This document shows positions 8,926 to 16,989 of a stretch of DNA of 51,234 nt, one piece after another (the stretch's first letter is position 1; each line of letters opens with the position of its first letter). The translations under genes and the position numbers were made by a program. The notes beneath the pieces were generated by a model. It saw only the letters and a list, made by a program, of their open reading frames with translations. It had not been told where the DNA came from and made no database searches. This DNA is from Gammaproteobacteria bacterium (GTDB taxonomy: Bacteria; Pseudomonadota; Gammaproteobacteria; Steroidobacterales; Steroidobacteraceae), in the NCBI GenBank assembly GCA_025359565.1, contig JANYFY010000004.1, positions 1-51,234 on the forward strand, given 5' to 3'.

Positions 8926-9492
8926 TTACGCATACAGTAGTGACCAGGTATCAAGTACTGTATAAACCGCGTGCTCACCCCCCCATTCAGACCGCACCAA
9001 CGAGACAGCACCCACGCTCCAGACAAACGGCAACGCCGCTGGCAACGCTGCCGGCAACGCCGCTGGTGACGCCGGCGCAGGCACCACGCCTCTCATCAGC
9101 GTGATATGAGGACGCAGACTTTTCGGCTGGAGTGCCCACTGATGCTCGGCCAAGGATTGATGCAAACTGGACCATAAATCTTTTAAGCCCGACGGAATAT
9201 TGCGCGCCACCGCCACAATCACCTCGGGCTTCGGCCAGTACTCATAAGCATCGAACGTTAGCGCAAACTTAAATGCCCGCAGCTGTGCGCCCACCCGACG
9301 AACATGCGTAAGTTGCGATTCATCGACCTCCCCCACAAAAGCCAACGTCACATGAAAATTTTGCGCCAGCACCGCGCGCGCCTCCGCGCTCAATGACAAA
9401 CTCGCATTCAAACTCGTGGTCAAATTCGCAGTCACCGTCGAAAGGTGCCTCGACATCTCAGGGTCCGGCCACAGCGCAAAAAATAAACGCAT
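8926..9492 (-). CDS. thpR: RNA 2',3'-cyclic phosphodiesterase (ThpR/LigT)
   Basis: The 188-residue protein is a 2H phosphoesterase. It has the two catalytic H-x-T-x motifs HVTLAF (about residue 47) and HITLMR (about residue 129). The family opens 2',3'-cyclic phosphates in RNA and was first seen as a tRNA 2'-5' ligase activity. The N terminus MRLFFALWPD is typical. Between HITLMR and the C-terminal strand lies an Ala/Pro repeat (ASPAALPAALPAALP) built from a 12-bp tandem repeat that normal family members lack. The ATG overlaps the pncC stop by one base (TAATG), so the two genes are coupled. Confidence 0.9.
   Translation of the reverse strand: MRLFFALWPDPEMSRHLSTVTANLTTSLNASLSLSAEARAVLAQNFHVTLAFVGEVDESQLTHVRRVGAQLRAFKFALTFDAYEYWPKPEVIVAVARNIPSGLKDLWSSLHQSLAEHQWALQPKSLRPHITLMRGVVPAPASPAALPAALPAALPFVWSVGAVSLVRSEWGGEHAVYTVLDTWSLLYA
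9029..9076 (-). repeat. 12-bp tandem repeat inside thpR, four units
   Basis: Plus-strand units are GGCAACGCCGCT (9029), GGCAACGCTGCC (9041), GGCAACGCCGCT (9053) and GGTGACGCCGGC (9065). They encode four-residue repeats of the PAAL type, so copy-number change keeps the frame. Confidence 0.75.
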
Positions 9493-10040
9493 TAACGTTT
9501 TAACAATCCCGCCAGCGCAACCGCCACACTCTTGCGCCGCACCGACTCACGATTACCGCGAAAATGCCGCACCTCAGCACTCACCTCCACCGCAACACCG
9601 CGCCCCACCGCAACACCGCGCCGCACCGCCACGCCGCGCCGCACCGCAACGCTGCGCCGCACGGCCCACGCAATCCACACGGTACCCACCGGCTTACCCG
9701 GCACCGCACCGTCGGGACCCGCGATGCCACTCACCGCCACCGCCAGCTGCGCAGAAGTAAGTCGCAGTATCCCTTTAACCATCGCGCACACCACAGCTTC
9801 ACTCACCGCACCCTGCGATTTTAGAATCGCGGGCGCTACACCCAACCGTTGCTTGGCGGAGTTACTGTACGTGACATAGCCCTCAGAGAACCACTGCGAA
9901 CTACCCGCAATATCGGTTAACACCTTAGCAATCCAACCACCCGTACACGATTCCACAGTGACCACCTGACGTCCGCTCGCACGCAAATGCCGACCCACAC
10001 GAGCGGCTAAGCGAGCAAGTTCAATATCAGAATTTTTCAT
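9492..10040 (-). CDS. pncC: Nicotinamide-nucleotide amidohydrolase PncC (CinA C-terminal domain)
   Basis: PncC deamidates nicotinamide mononucleotide to nicotinate mononucleotide in the pyridine nucleotide cycle. The protein carries the conserved VESCTGGWIAKVLTDIAGSS segment near residue 30, GYVTYSNSAK, GAVSEAVV and SGIAGPDG. It is the stand-alone CinA C-terminal domain, without the N-terminal MoaB-like domain. The start at 10040 (MKNSDIELA) aligns with the family start; an ATG five codons upstream (10055) is possible. Neither has a clear ribosome site. After GTVWIAWA an 18-bp tandem repeat (VAVRRG units) replaces the usual short loop before the last strand. It is divergent from mutS, with overlapping promoter sequence. 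Confidence 0.9.
   Translation of the reverse strand: MKNSDIELARLAARVGRHLRASGRQVVTVESCTGGWIAKVLTDIAGSSQWFSEGYVTYSNSAKQRLGVAPAILKSQGAVSEAVVCAMVKGILRLTSAQLAVAVSGIAGPDGAVPGKPVGTVWIAWAVRRSVAVRRGVAVRRGVAVGRGVAVEVSAEVRHFRGNRESVRRKSVAVALAGLLKR
9593..9664 (-). repeat. 18-bp tandem repeat inside pncC, four units
   Basis: Plus-strand units at 9593, 9611, 9629 and 9647 (for example CAACACCGCGCCGCACCG) differ by one to four bases. On the coding strand they read VAVRRG, VAVRRG-like and VAVGRG. The period is a multiple of three, so expansions and contractions keep the frame. Confidence 0.85.
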
Positions 10041-10079
10041 ACGCAGCGTTTTCATGCAAAGCGACGATATACTAGTTAG

Positions 10080-12773
10080 ATGAACAGTAGCACACCCGAG
10101 CACACCCCGATGATGCAGCAATATCTGCGTATAAAGGCCCAGCATCCCGACGTGTTGTTGTTCTATCGGATGGGTGATTTTTATGAAATGTTTTATGACG
10201 ACGCACGGCGCGCCGCTCAATTGCTGGATATTGCATTGACGCAACGGGGGAGCTCTGCCGGTGCACCGATTCCAATGGCCGGTGTGCCCGCCACCACCCT
10301 TGATACCTACTTAGTACGTTTGGTCCGCCGTGGTGAATCAGTGGCCATTTGTGAGCAACGGGGCGAACCCGGGAAAACGAAGGGGCCCATGGAACGCGAG
10401 GTGGTGCGTATCGTGACGCCGGGTACGGTAACCGATGAAGCACTGCTCGAGGAACGTCGCGACAATTTGTTGGCGAGTGTTTACGGTGGCGGCGGTGTCG
10501 CAAGAGCTGGCGTGAACGCTGACGGTGGCGGTGTTGCTGGCCCTGGGGGCGGCGCTGGAGCTGGCAGTGGTGCTGGAGCGCAAAGTCGCTACGGCCTTGC
10601 CTGGTTAGATTTATCGGCGGGACGTTTGACGGTCATGGAAATGGCGGGCCTAGCCGCATTAGAAACCGAACTTGAGCGACTGCGGCCGTCAGAGATACTG
10701 GCAGTGGACGGGGCGTGCACCGATCGCAGCTGGCGAGCGCGCCCTCCTTGGCATTTTGAATTAAGTTCGGCAACTCGTGCGCTCACGGAACAATTTGCAA
10801 CGCGTGATCTTGCAGGCTTTGGTTGCCATGACAAACCTTTAGCCATAGCGGCGGCCGGTGCGTTGTTGGCCTACGTGCGAGAGACTCAGAAGGCAGCCCT
10901 GCCCCACTTGCTGAGCTTAACTACCGAAGAGCGCGATGACGCCCTGATCATGGACCCGGCCACGCGCCGTAATCTTGAGCTCGACGAAAGCTTGGCCGGT
11001 AAGCCGGAATTAACGTTGGCGGGTATATTCGACACTACCGTAACGCCCATGGGCGGTCGCTTGTTGCGTCGCTGGTTGCACCGTCCGTTACGCGACCATG
11101 CCACCTTGAATGCACGCTATGATTCAGTCGATGAGTTGAGCAACGACGCGCGCTACACGCCGTTGATTGAAGCGCTCCGTAGCATCGGTGACTTAGAACG
11201 AATTTTGGCGCGTATCGCTCTATTATCGGCACGACCTCGGGATCTTACTCAACTTCGCAACGCCTTGGGCGCCCTGCCTGCCTTACAACAACGGGTCTGC
11301 GCTCTACACGCACCCTTAGTGCAGCGGCTCTGTACCGAGTTACACACGCATCCCGACCAATATGCCTTGCTAACTCGCGCCATCGTTGAATCCCCTCCGC
11401 ATGTATTGCGTGATGGCGGAGTCATCGCGCCGGGGTTTGATGCAGAGCTTGATGAGTTGCGATTGCTCGGAAGTAATACCGAACAGTTTTTATTAGATCT
11501 CGAGGCCAAAGAACGTGAGCGCTCGGGACTCTCCAGTTTAAAACTCGGCTTTAATCGGGTTCAGGGATTTTTCATCGAGGTCAATCGATCGCAAGCTGAG
11601 TCAGTCCCAGCCGACTATATACGTCGCCAAACAGTAAAGTCCGCCGAGCGATTTATTACGGCTGAACTTAAGTCTTTCGAAGACAAAGTACTAGGGGCGC
11701 GAGACCGCGCCCTCGCTCGTGAAAAGGCCTTGTACGAATCTTTACTTGCAACCTTGACGCAGGCATTGCCAACGCTGCAGAAAACCACTGCTGCGATTGC
11801 CCAGATGGATGTACTAGCGTGTTTTGCGGAACGTGCGATCACGCTAGAGTGCGTCAGGCCCGAGTTAGTGTCAGAACCCATGCTGCTCATTGAGGCGGGC
11901 CGACATCCGGTGGTGATGCGGGCCTCACGTGAACCCTTTGTGCCGAATGATTTACGCTTTGATAATACGCGCCGCATGCTGATTATTACCGGTCCTAACA
12001 TGGGCGGTAAGAGCACTTACATGCGTCAAACCGCGCTCATTGCCATCCTCGCTCATATCGGCTGTTTCGTTCCTGCGAAACGCGCCGTGCTCGGTCCGTT
12101 AGATCGGATTTTTACCCGCATCGGCGCGTCGGACGATTTAGCAGGGGGACGCTCGACCTTTATGCTGGAAATGACCGAGACCGCGAATATCTTGCATAAC
12201 GCCACCGATAAAAGCCTGGTGCTTATGGACGAGGTGGGACGGGGTACGAGTACTTTTGACGGTCTGTCGCTGGCCTGGGCCTGTGCGGACTTCATCGCCA
12301 CCCAAATCCGCGCGTTTACCCTGTTCGCCACTCACTATTTTGAGCTGACCAGCCTCGCCCGCGAGGCACCTGGCGTCGCTAACGTACATGTCGAGGCCAA
12401 AGAGCATCGAGATCGTTTGGTATTTTTACACAGCGTGAAAGAGGGACCTGCTAATCAAAGCTACGGACTGCAAGTCGCAGCCCTCGCCGGTATCCCGAAA
12501 TCAGTGACGGCACAAGCACGTCGTTATCTCACCGAATTAGAACGCGAACGTGACGCCTTGAGACAGGCTACCTCCACCGGGGAACCTTCACCCCAAACGG
12601 AATTCGCATTGTTTGTAGCACCGACTGCCGCTGAACCCTTAGCCGACTCGGCCGCACTCGAAGCCTTGCGTGCGCTTGATCCCAATTCTTTAAGTCCCCG
12701 TGAAGCCTTAGATCTACTATTTAGACTCAAACAGTTGGATGAGGGTGCTCGGGATCCCGGTGGTGGGGCGTGA
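10080..12773 (+). CDS. mutS: DNA mismatch repair protein MutS
   Basis: MutS recognises mispairs and small loops and, with MutL, starts methyl-directed repair. The 897-residue protein has the mismatch-binding domain with the Phe-x-Glu motif in [13 protein letters not shown] (about residues 30-42), connector, core and clamp domains, and the ABC-type ATPase with Walker [10 protein letters not shown] (about residue 640), [12 protein letters not shown] and FATHYFEL. A Gly/Ala-rich stretch of about 34 residues (136-169) is inserted in the connector between LLASVY and [10 protein letters not shown], where relatives have a few residues. A TATACT sequence (10068-10073) lies seven bases before the ATG and no ribosome site is visible, so the mRNA may be leaderless. 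The stop overlaps the next gene (GTGA). Confidence 0.97.
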   Translation: MNSSTPEHTPMMQQYLRIKAQHPDVLLFYRMGDFYEMFYDDARRAAQLLDIALTQRGSSAGAPIPMAGVPATTLDTYLVRLVRRGESVAICEQRGEPGKTKGPMEREVVRIVTPGTVTDEALLEERRDNLLASVYGGGGVARAGVNADGGGVAGPGGGAGAGSGAGAQSRYGLAWLDLSAGRLTVMEMAGLAALETELERLRPSEILAVDGACTDRSWRARPPWHFELSSATRALTEQFATRDLAGFGCHDKPLAIAAAGALLAYVRETQKAALPHLLSLTTEERDDALIMDPATRRNLELDESLAGKPELTLAGIFDTTVTPMGGRLLRRWLHRPLRDHATLNARYDSVDELSNDARYTPLIEALRSIGDLERILARIALLSARPRDLTQLRNALGALPALQQRVCALHAPLVQRLCTELHTHPDQYALLTRAIVESPPHVLRDGGVIAPGFDAELDELRLLGSNTEQFLLDLEAKERERSGLSSLKLGFNRVQGFFIEVNRSQAESVPADYIRRQTVKSAERFITAELKSFEDKVLGARDRALAREKALYESLLATLTQALPTLQKTTAAIAQMDVLACFAERAITLECVRPELVSEPMLLIEAGRHPVVMRASREPFVPNDLRFDNTRRMLIITGPNMGGKSTYMRQTALIAILAHIGCFVPAKRAVLGPLDRIFTRIGASDDLAGGRSTFMLEMTETANILHNATDKSLVLMDEVGRGTSTFDGLSLAWACADFIATQIRAFTLFATHYFELTSLAREAPGVANVHVEAKEHRDRLVFLHSVKEGPANQSYGLQVAALAGIPKSVTAQARRYLTELERERDALRQATSTGEPSPQTEFALFVAPTAAEPLADSAALEALRALDPNSLSPREALDLLFRLKQLDEGARDPGGGA
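10485..10587 (+). repeat. Gly/Ala low-complexity insertion in mutS
   Basis: The DNA is an irregular run of GGT/GGC/GCT/GGA codons encoding GGGGVARAG, then [19 protein letters not shown]. It is in frame and located in the connector domain. Homologous flanks resume directly on both sides. Confidence 0.7.
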
Positions 12774-13972
12774 AACATTTATTACTTTTAAGTGTTTCCG
12801 CGGGCGCAGGACATGTTCGAGCAGCGCAAGCCTTGGAAGCCACCGCACACCAGCACCTACCACAACTTAAAGTCACGCACTTAGACGTCATGGACTATGT
12901 TCCGAAGAGTTTTCGCAGCGTTTATGCCGATTCCTACATCAAGCTGGTGGATAAAGCGCCGCTCCTATGGGCTTATCTTTACAAAAGTACCGATAGTGAA
13001 TCTAGGACCTCTGTGCTCTCGAGCTTGCGCGGTCAAATCGAACGGCTGAACACCCGTGCACTGCGCGCCGCGATCACGCAATTGGCGCCCGACGGGATTC
13101 TTTGTACGCATTTCCTACCCGCTGAATTACTGTCGAGGCGGATTGCTAAGCATCAAGTAATACCGCCCGTGTGGGTTCAAGTGACTGACTTCGACGTTCA
13201 CGGACTTTGGGTTCATCCACACATGCAAGGGTATTTCGTCGCCAGTGCCGAGATCGCCGCCCGACTGCATGCACGCGGGATCGCTGCGGACCGTATCCAT
13301 GTCACCGGTATTCCAGTAATGCCGCAATTCACACCTACCTTGAATCGTACTATTTGCGCGCGCGAAATTGGGCTCGATCCACGCAAACTCACCGCACTGA
13401 TGATGTCAGGTGGACAAGGAGTTGGAAATATCGCGCACATGGCCCAAGAGCTGCTAAAGCTGGGAGATCTTGAAGCACTGGGTGATCTTGCCGATCGGGG
13501 TGATATCGCAGATCGGGGTGATATCGCAGCACGCAGTGATTTTCAACTAATCGCTTTGGCGGGCCGCAACTCAAGCTTATTCGATCAACTCAGTGAACTC
13601 GCGTTGCAGTACCCTGGACGGCTATTCCCCCAGAATTTTACCCTCACCGTCGAGCGTTTAATGGCGGCCTCGGATTTTGCAATAACCAAACCCGGTGGTC
13701 TTACGAGTTCAGAATGTTTGGCGATGCATTTGCCGATGATTGTCGTATCGCCTATCCCGGGACAAGAAGAACGCAATGCGGACTACTTGCTAGAAGTTGG
13801 CGCTGCGCTCAAGGCGGTGGACACCCCGGCCCTTTGCTACAAAGCTCAATTGCTCATGCAACAAGGCGAATTGCGCGCGAAAATGCGGATGAATATGCAA
13901 AGCGTCGCAAAACCTCTGGCCGCACTTGCCGTTTTAAATAAGGTATTGGCGTTAAACGAAGTAGTGGTTTGA
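12770..13972 (+). CDS. MGDG synthase / UgtP-like glycosyltransferase (GT28)
   Basis: The 400-residue protein resembles processive diacylglycerol glucosyltransferases and MGDG synthases. The N-terminal acceptor domain starts [19 protein letters not shown] and contains [24 protein letters not shown] and [10 protein letters not shown]. The C-terminal nucleotide-sugar domain has [27 protein letters not shown] and [13 protein letters not shown]. It would transfer a sugar to a lipid acceptor at the cytoplasmic face of the membrane; donor and acceptor are not known. Translation starts with a GTG overlapping the mutS TGA. An 18-bp repeat (13481-13534, GDIADR units) extends the loop after the first strand of the C-terminal domain. 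The next two genes overlap in the same way, pointing to one glycolipid-related unit. Confidence 0.85.
   Translation: MKHLLLLSVSAGAGHVRAAQALEATAHQHLPQLKVTHLDVMDYVPKSFRSVYADSYIKLVDKAPLLWAYLYKSTDSESRTSVLSSLRGQIERLNTRALRAAITQLAPDGILCTHFLPAELLSRRIAKHQVIPPVWVQVTDFDVHGLWVHPHMQGYFVASAEIAARLHARGIAADRIHVTGIPVMPQFTPTLNRTICAREIGLDPRKLTALMMSGGQGVGNIAHMAQELLKLGDLEALGDLADRGDIADRGDIAARSDFQLIALAGRNSSLFDQLSELALQYPGRLFPQNFTLTVERLMAASDFAITKPGGLTSSECLAMHLPMIVVSPIPGQEERNADYLLEVGAALKAVDTPALCYKAQLLMQQGELRAKMRMNMQSVAKPLAALAVLNKVLALNEVVV
13481..13534 (+). repeat. 18-bp tandem repeat inside the GT28 gene, three units
   Basis: Units GGTGATCTTGCCGATCGG (13481), GGTGATATCGCAGATCGG (13499) and GGTGATATCGCAGCACGC (13517) encode [18 protein letters not shown]. 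They are in frame and sit between the SGGQGVGNI loop helix and the [11 protein letters not shown] strand. Confidence 0.8.
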
Positions 13973-14478
13973 TGCGCTTGTTGTTCCGATCCCATTTGAT
14001 CAAATCCTATTTGATAAGACCTTTAAGTTTAATCACTTATCTGTGTCTACTCGGATTCTTTTTCGCACACGTCGAAATTCAAATCGAAGGGGCTTCCGGT
14101 TGGGCGGCGAGCCTCCCGACCTGGCGAATCGAGCATCATTGGCTGCTCGACATTTTTTGGGGGGGTCGCCCTATGACGGGCTATCACGCCTGGATGTTTC
14201 CTTTCATGTTGCTGGTCTTCCACTTACCGGCAGTCATGTTGAGTACTTGGAGTTGGCAAGTCGAAATCCGCATCTTAGGTGGCGTCGCTTTATTTTGGAT
14301 AATTGAAGATGCGCTGTGGTTTATTTTGAATCCCGCTTACGGTCTGGCTAAATTTAATCCACAACAAATACCTTGGCATATTCATTGGTGGGGACCGATG
14401 CCGACCGATTACTGGAGTTTCGGCGCGGTCGGGATCGCCGCGATTTTCCTGTCCTATATTTTCGCAGCAAAGCAATGA
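13972..14478 (+). CDS. Small integral membrane protein of unknown function
   Basis: The protein has 168 residues with about four hydrophobic segments: residues about 17-35, 65-85 (WMFPFMLLVFHLPAVML), 95-112 (GGVALFWIIEDALWFIL) and 148-165. It is rich in Trp and His in the loops (HIHWWGPMPTDYW). I do not recognise a named family. The ATG at 13972 shares its first base with the TGA of the upstream glycosyltransferase. A TTG one codon earlier is less likely. Its own stop overlaps the next gene. The tight coupling between two glycosyltransferases suggests a partner in the same lipid or glycoside pathway, for example an acceptor or transport subunit, but that is inference. Confidence 0.7.
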   Translation: MRLLFRSHLIKSYLIRPLSLITYLCLLGFFFAHVEIQIEGASGWAASLPTWRIEHHWLLDIFWGGRPMTGYHAWMFPFMLLVFHLPAVMLSTWSWQVEIRILGGVALFWIIEDALWFILNPAYGLAKFNPQQIPWHIHWWGPMPTDYWSFGAVGIAAIFLSYIFAAKQ

Positions 14479-15767
14479 CAGGCTCCGTAAAAAAATCCTT
14501 GCATGTACTACTACCCACGCTGGGCAGCTCAGGGGATGTACACCCGACGATTGCACTGGCGCTCGCGCTGCGGGCGCGCGGACACCGCCCGACTATTTTG
14601 ACCTACCCGATTTTCGAAACTCTTATCGCAAGCCTCGGCATCGAGTTTTTGCCCGTGGGAACCCACGCACAGGTGGAAGCGTTGATCGGCAACCCCGACC
14701 TTTTTCATCCGCGCAAGGGTTTTGCGCTCATCGCGCGCTACGCGATGGTGCCGGCCATCGAACCCATCTACCGCCTGATCGAAGCACACGCGAATTCCAA
14801 TACCGTCATCGCCGCATCGAGCCTCGCGCTCGGAGCGCGGGTGGCTCACGAAAAATGGGGCATACCACTCGCCACAATTCATCTACAGCCCTGCATTATT
14901 CGCAGTCTCATCGATCCGGGAATGGTCGGCAACCTCCCTCTCTCCGCCAACCAACCCCTGTGGTTCAAGCGAGCATTCTTCAGCCTCGCGGATTGGGTGG
15001 GGATTGACCCGCATCTAAAAAACCCCCTGAATAAATTCCGCGCCACGTTAGGGCTTAGGCCCATTCGCCGTGTTCTGTATCAGTGGATACACTCCCCGAT
15101 GTGTGTCATTGGGCTATTTCCCGCCTGGTTCGCCGCACCGCAAGCGGACTGGCCGATCAATACTCACTTAGTCGGGTTTCCTCTCTGGGACGGCGGCGGC
15201 GGTCATCTGCCCGCGCCCGCAGAAGTTTTAGAGTTCCTGAATGCAGGGGAACCCCCCGTAATTTTTACGCCAGGCTCCGCCGGCTCGACCATGCACCGTT
15301 TTTTTTCCGAATCAGTGCACGCTGCACGCATTTTAAAGCGACGTGCCCTGCTGATTACCAATTTCCCGCAACAGTTACCGCGCGACTTACCCGTCGGCGT
15401 CAAGGCGTTCGGTTACATACCGTTCAGCGACGTGCTGCCGCGTGCAGCATTGCTGGTCTACCACGGCGGCATTGGCACGCTAGCGCAAACGATTAAGGCC
15501 GGCATTCCTCATCTCATCGTTCCCAATGGCTTCGACCAATTTGACAACGGAGCGCGGATTGAACATTTAAGGCTTGGGCTCAGCATTCCACAAACACGCT
15601 ATCGAGCACGAAATGCCGCGAGCGCTATTGCCAAGCTTCTAGGTGATTCCGCATTAAAAAAGCACTGCCAAGACTATTCGGCAAAGATCGACTCACGCAA
15701 CGCGCTCACGCGAGCGTGCGAGCTTATCGAAGGTTTAGCGCCCATCACTCCCAAAACTTATCCCTAG
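14475..15767 (+). CDS. UGT/RhlB-like glycosyltransferase (GT1)
   Basis: The 430-residue protein is a GT-B enzyme of the UDP-glycosyltransferase / rhamnosyltransferase-B / sterol glucosyltransferase group. The N-terminal LLPTLGSSGDVHPTIALA is the acceptor-domain P-loop-like start. The C-terminal domain contains FTPGSAGSTMHRFF, AFGYIPFSDVLPRA and the donor-binding motif YHGGIGTLAQTIKAGIP followed by FDQFDNGARI. Acceptors in this family are lipids, sterols or small hydrophobic molecules. The ATG at 14475 overlaps the upstream TGA (ATGA). A longer open frame upstream is not needed. It is the last gene of the mutS-GT28-membrane-GT1 unit. Confidence 0.86.
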   Translation: MTGSVKKSLHVLLPTLGSSGDVHPTIALALALRARGHRPTILTYPIFETLIASLGIEFLPVGTHAQVEALIGNPDLFHPRKGFALIARYAMVPAIEPIYRLIEAHANSNTVIAASSLALGARVAHEKWGIPLATIHLQPCIIRSLIDPGMVGNLPLSANQPLWFKRAFFSLADWVGIDPHLKNPLNKFRATLGLRPIRRVLYQWIHSPMCVIGLFPAWFAAPQADWPINTHLVGFPLWDGGGGHLPAPAEVLEFLNAGEPPVIFTPGSAGSTMHRFFSESVHAARILKRRALLITNFPQQLPRDLPVGVKAFGYIPFSDVLPRAALLVYHGGIGTLAQTIKAGIPHLIVPNGFDQFDNGARIEHLRLGLSIPQTRYRARNAASAIAKLLGDSALKKHCQDYSAKIDSRNALTRACELIEGLAPITPKTYP

Positions 15768-15928
15768 CAACATCACCACCGCTCGTTCGCTTGGCGTTTA
15801 AAGTCATCTGCCGACGCGTGCGTGTTAAGGCCTCGTTCTTCAATAGCCGATACCAGGAGCGCGACTGTTTAGCCGAGAGCCATGTCTGATCGCATCCATG
15901 ATTTAGAAATCCCGCGCTTGCTCCTCCG

Positions 15929-16558
15929 TTAGCGCGCAAATCTCCCCGTCTTTAAAAATAGCACCGTTTGTCGGGCAACTTCCACGGAAAAAAGCATGCC
16001 GGTATGACTCACCCGCAAGATCTTATGATCAGTAGCGCCGCCTAATTTAGTTTCTTCGACCATCACCGTACCATCACTGGGCCCCGGCAGATCCCCCATC
16101 ACGCGTCCGAGCCCCGCGGCAAGATCGCCCGCAATAATCCCCAAATCCCGCGCTCCACGCCAGCGGCGATTGCCGGTGGTTAACCCGTCGCCATCGATGC
16201 TTTGGCCCAATATTTTACGACCCAAGGGCACACGCGCCAGGGATTGTGCCGCTCTGCTTCCTTGCAGAGGTGACCCCAATAGTACAATCCGGCCTGGCGG
16301 TAACGCCGCAATATTAGGCGCCTCAAACAATTTGTAGATCACCAATCCGCCCAAACTGTGCCCGACCAAATGCAGCGTATCGGTCTTAATTTCGCTCAAC
16401 ACCTGAGCAAGCGCCGCCGCATTGGCTGCGATGCTGGCATTTACCGAAGGATAAGAAAACTGCCGCGTATCGGCTGCGAGCTCTTGCGAAACCTTGTACC
16501 TGAGCCAAACGGCCTCGTGCCCCTTAAGCCACAGCCCATGTACAAATACTACAATCAA
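15929..16558 (-). CDS. Small alpha/beta hydrolase (lipase-like)
   Basis: The 209-residue protein is a compact alpha/beta hydrolase. It has the oxyanion-hole strand VVFVHGLW (H7-G8), the nucleophile elbow G-H-S68-L-G-G, and a likely catalytic His at 185 (RVSHTGML). The acid may be Asp in the GPSDGTVMVEE loop (about 165-172), a pattern seen in PGAP1-like and lipase-like esterases. No signal peptide is visible, so it should be cytoplasmic. The start ATG overlaps the nudB stop codon, so it is the third gene of aspS-nudB-hydrolase. Substrate is unknown. Confidence 0.8.
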   Translation of the reverse strand: MIVVFVHGLWLKGHEAVWLRYKVSQELAADTRQFSYPSVNASIAANAAALAQVLSEIKTDTLHLVGHSLGGLVIYKLFEAPNIAALPPGRIVLLGSPLQGSRAAQSLARVPLGRKILGQSIDGDGLTTGNRRWRGARDLGIIAGDLAAGLGRVMGDLPGPSDGTVMVEETKLGGATDHKILRVSHTGMLFSVEVARQTVLFLKTGRFAR

Positions 16559-16989
16559 GGACGTCGCCGCAGTCGCTCTATAACTGCGCGGTTAGTGTCT
16601 GAGGATACCGTGGCCAGCGCCTCAAGACTCGATACCCACCGATATTGCACATGCTCGCTGGGACTTAAGGTGACCGGCGCCCTTTGCTTGAGTTGCAAAG
16701 AAAAAGCATGCTCAAGATTACGGGTGACGCCGGGTGCATACACTTTGCCGAACGATGGCGAAATCTCATAAGTCTGCGTCCATTGCAGATTCTTCAAAAT
16801 ACCGCTATCGATACCGGTTTCCTCAATCACCTCGCGCCGCGCCGCCGAATCGGGTAACTCATCCCATTCCAAACTCCCCGTCACGGACTGCCAAAAACCA
16901 ACCGGCCTGCAACGCTCCATGAGAAGAAACTCATCGGCCGCATAAATCACGATCAGAACCGACTCCGCACGCCGAAAACGCGTCTCCAA
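16555..16989 (-). CDS. nudB: Dihydroneopterin triphosphate diphosphatase NudB (Nudix)
   Basis: The 144-residue Nudix hydrolase removes pyrophosphate from dihydroneopterin triphosphate in folate synthesis. A full Nudix box is present at residues 38-60: G38, E44, R52-E53, E56-E57 and G59-I60 in the GX5EX7REUXEEXGU spacing. The N terminus (RFRRAESVLIVIYA) and the aspS-nudB neighbourhood match the E. coli gene. The ATG immediately follows the aspS stop with no gap, so translation is probably coupled. The length is normal. Confidence 0.92.
   Translation of the reverse strand: METRFRRAESVLIVIYAADEFLLMERCRPVGFWQSVTGSLEWDELPDSAARREVIEETGIDSGILKNLQWTQTYEISPSFGKVYAPGVTRNLEHAFSLQLKQRAPVTLSPSEHVQYRWVSSLEALATVSSDTNRAVIERLRRRP

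Noticed and set aside
8932-8963. Inverted repeat ATACAGTA...TACTGTAT near the end of thpR
   Set aside because: The CTGT half-sites are in everted orientation and 16 bases apart, unlike a LexA box, and they lie within a coding region; no T-run follows for a terminator.
9416-9879. Plus-strand open frames rich in His, Arg, Pro and Thr opposite pncC and thpR
   Set aside because: They are the antisense reading of the GC-rich tandem repeats in pncC; there is no motif and no plausible ribosome site.
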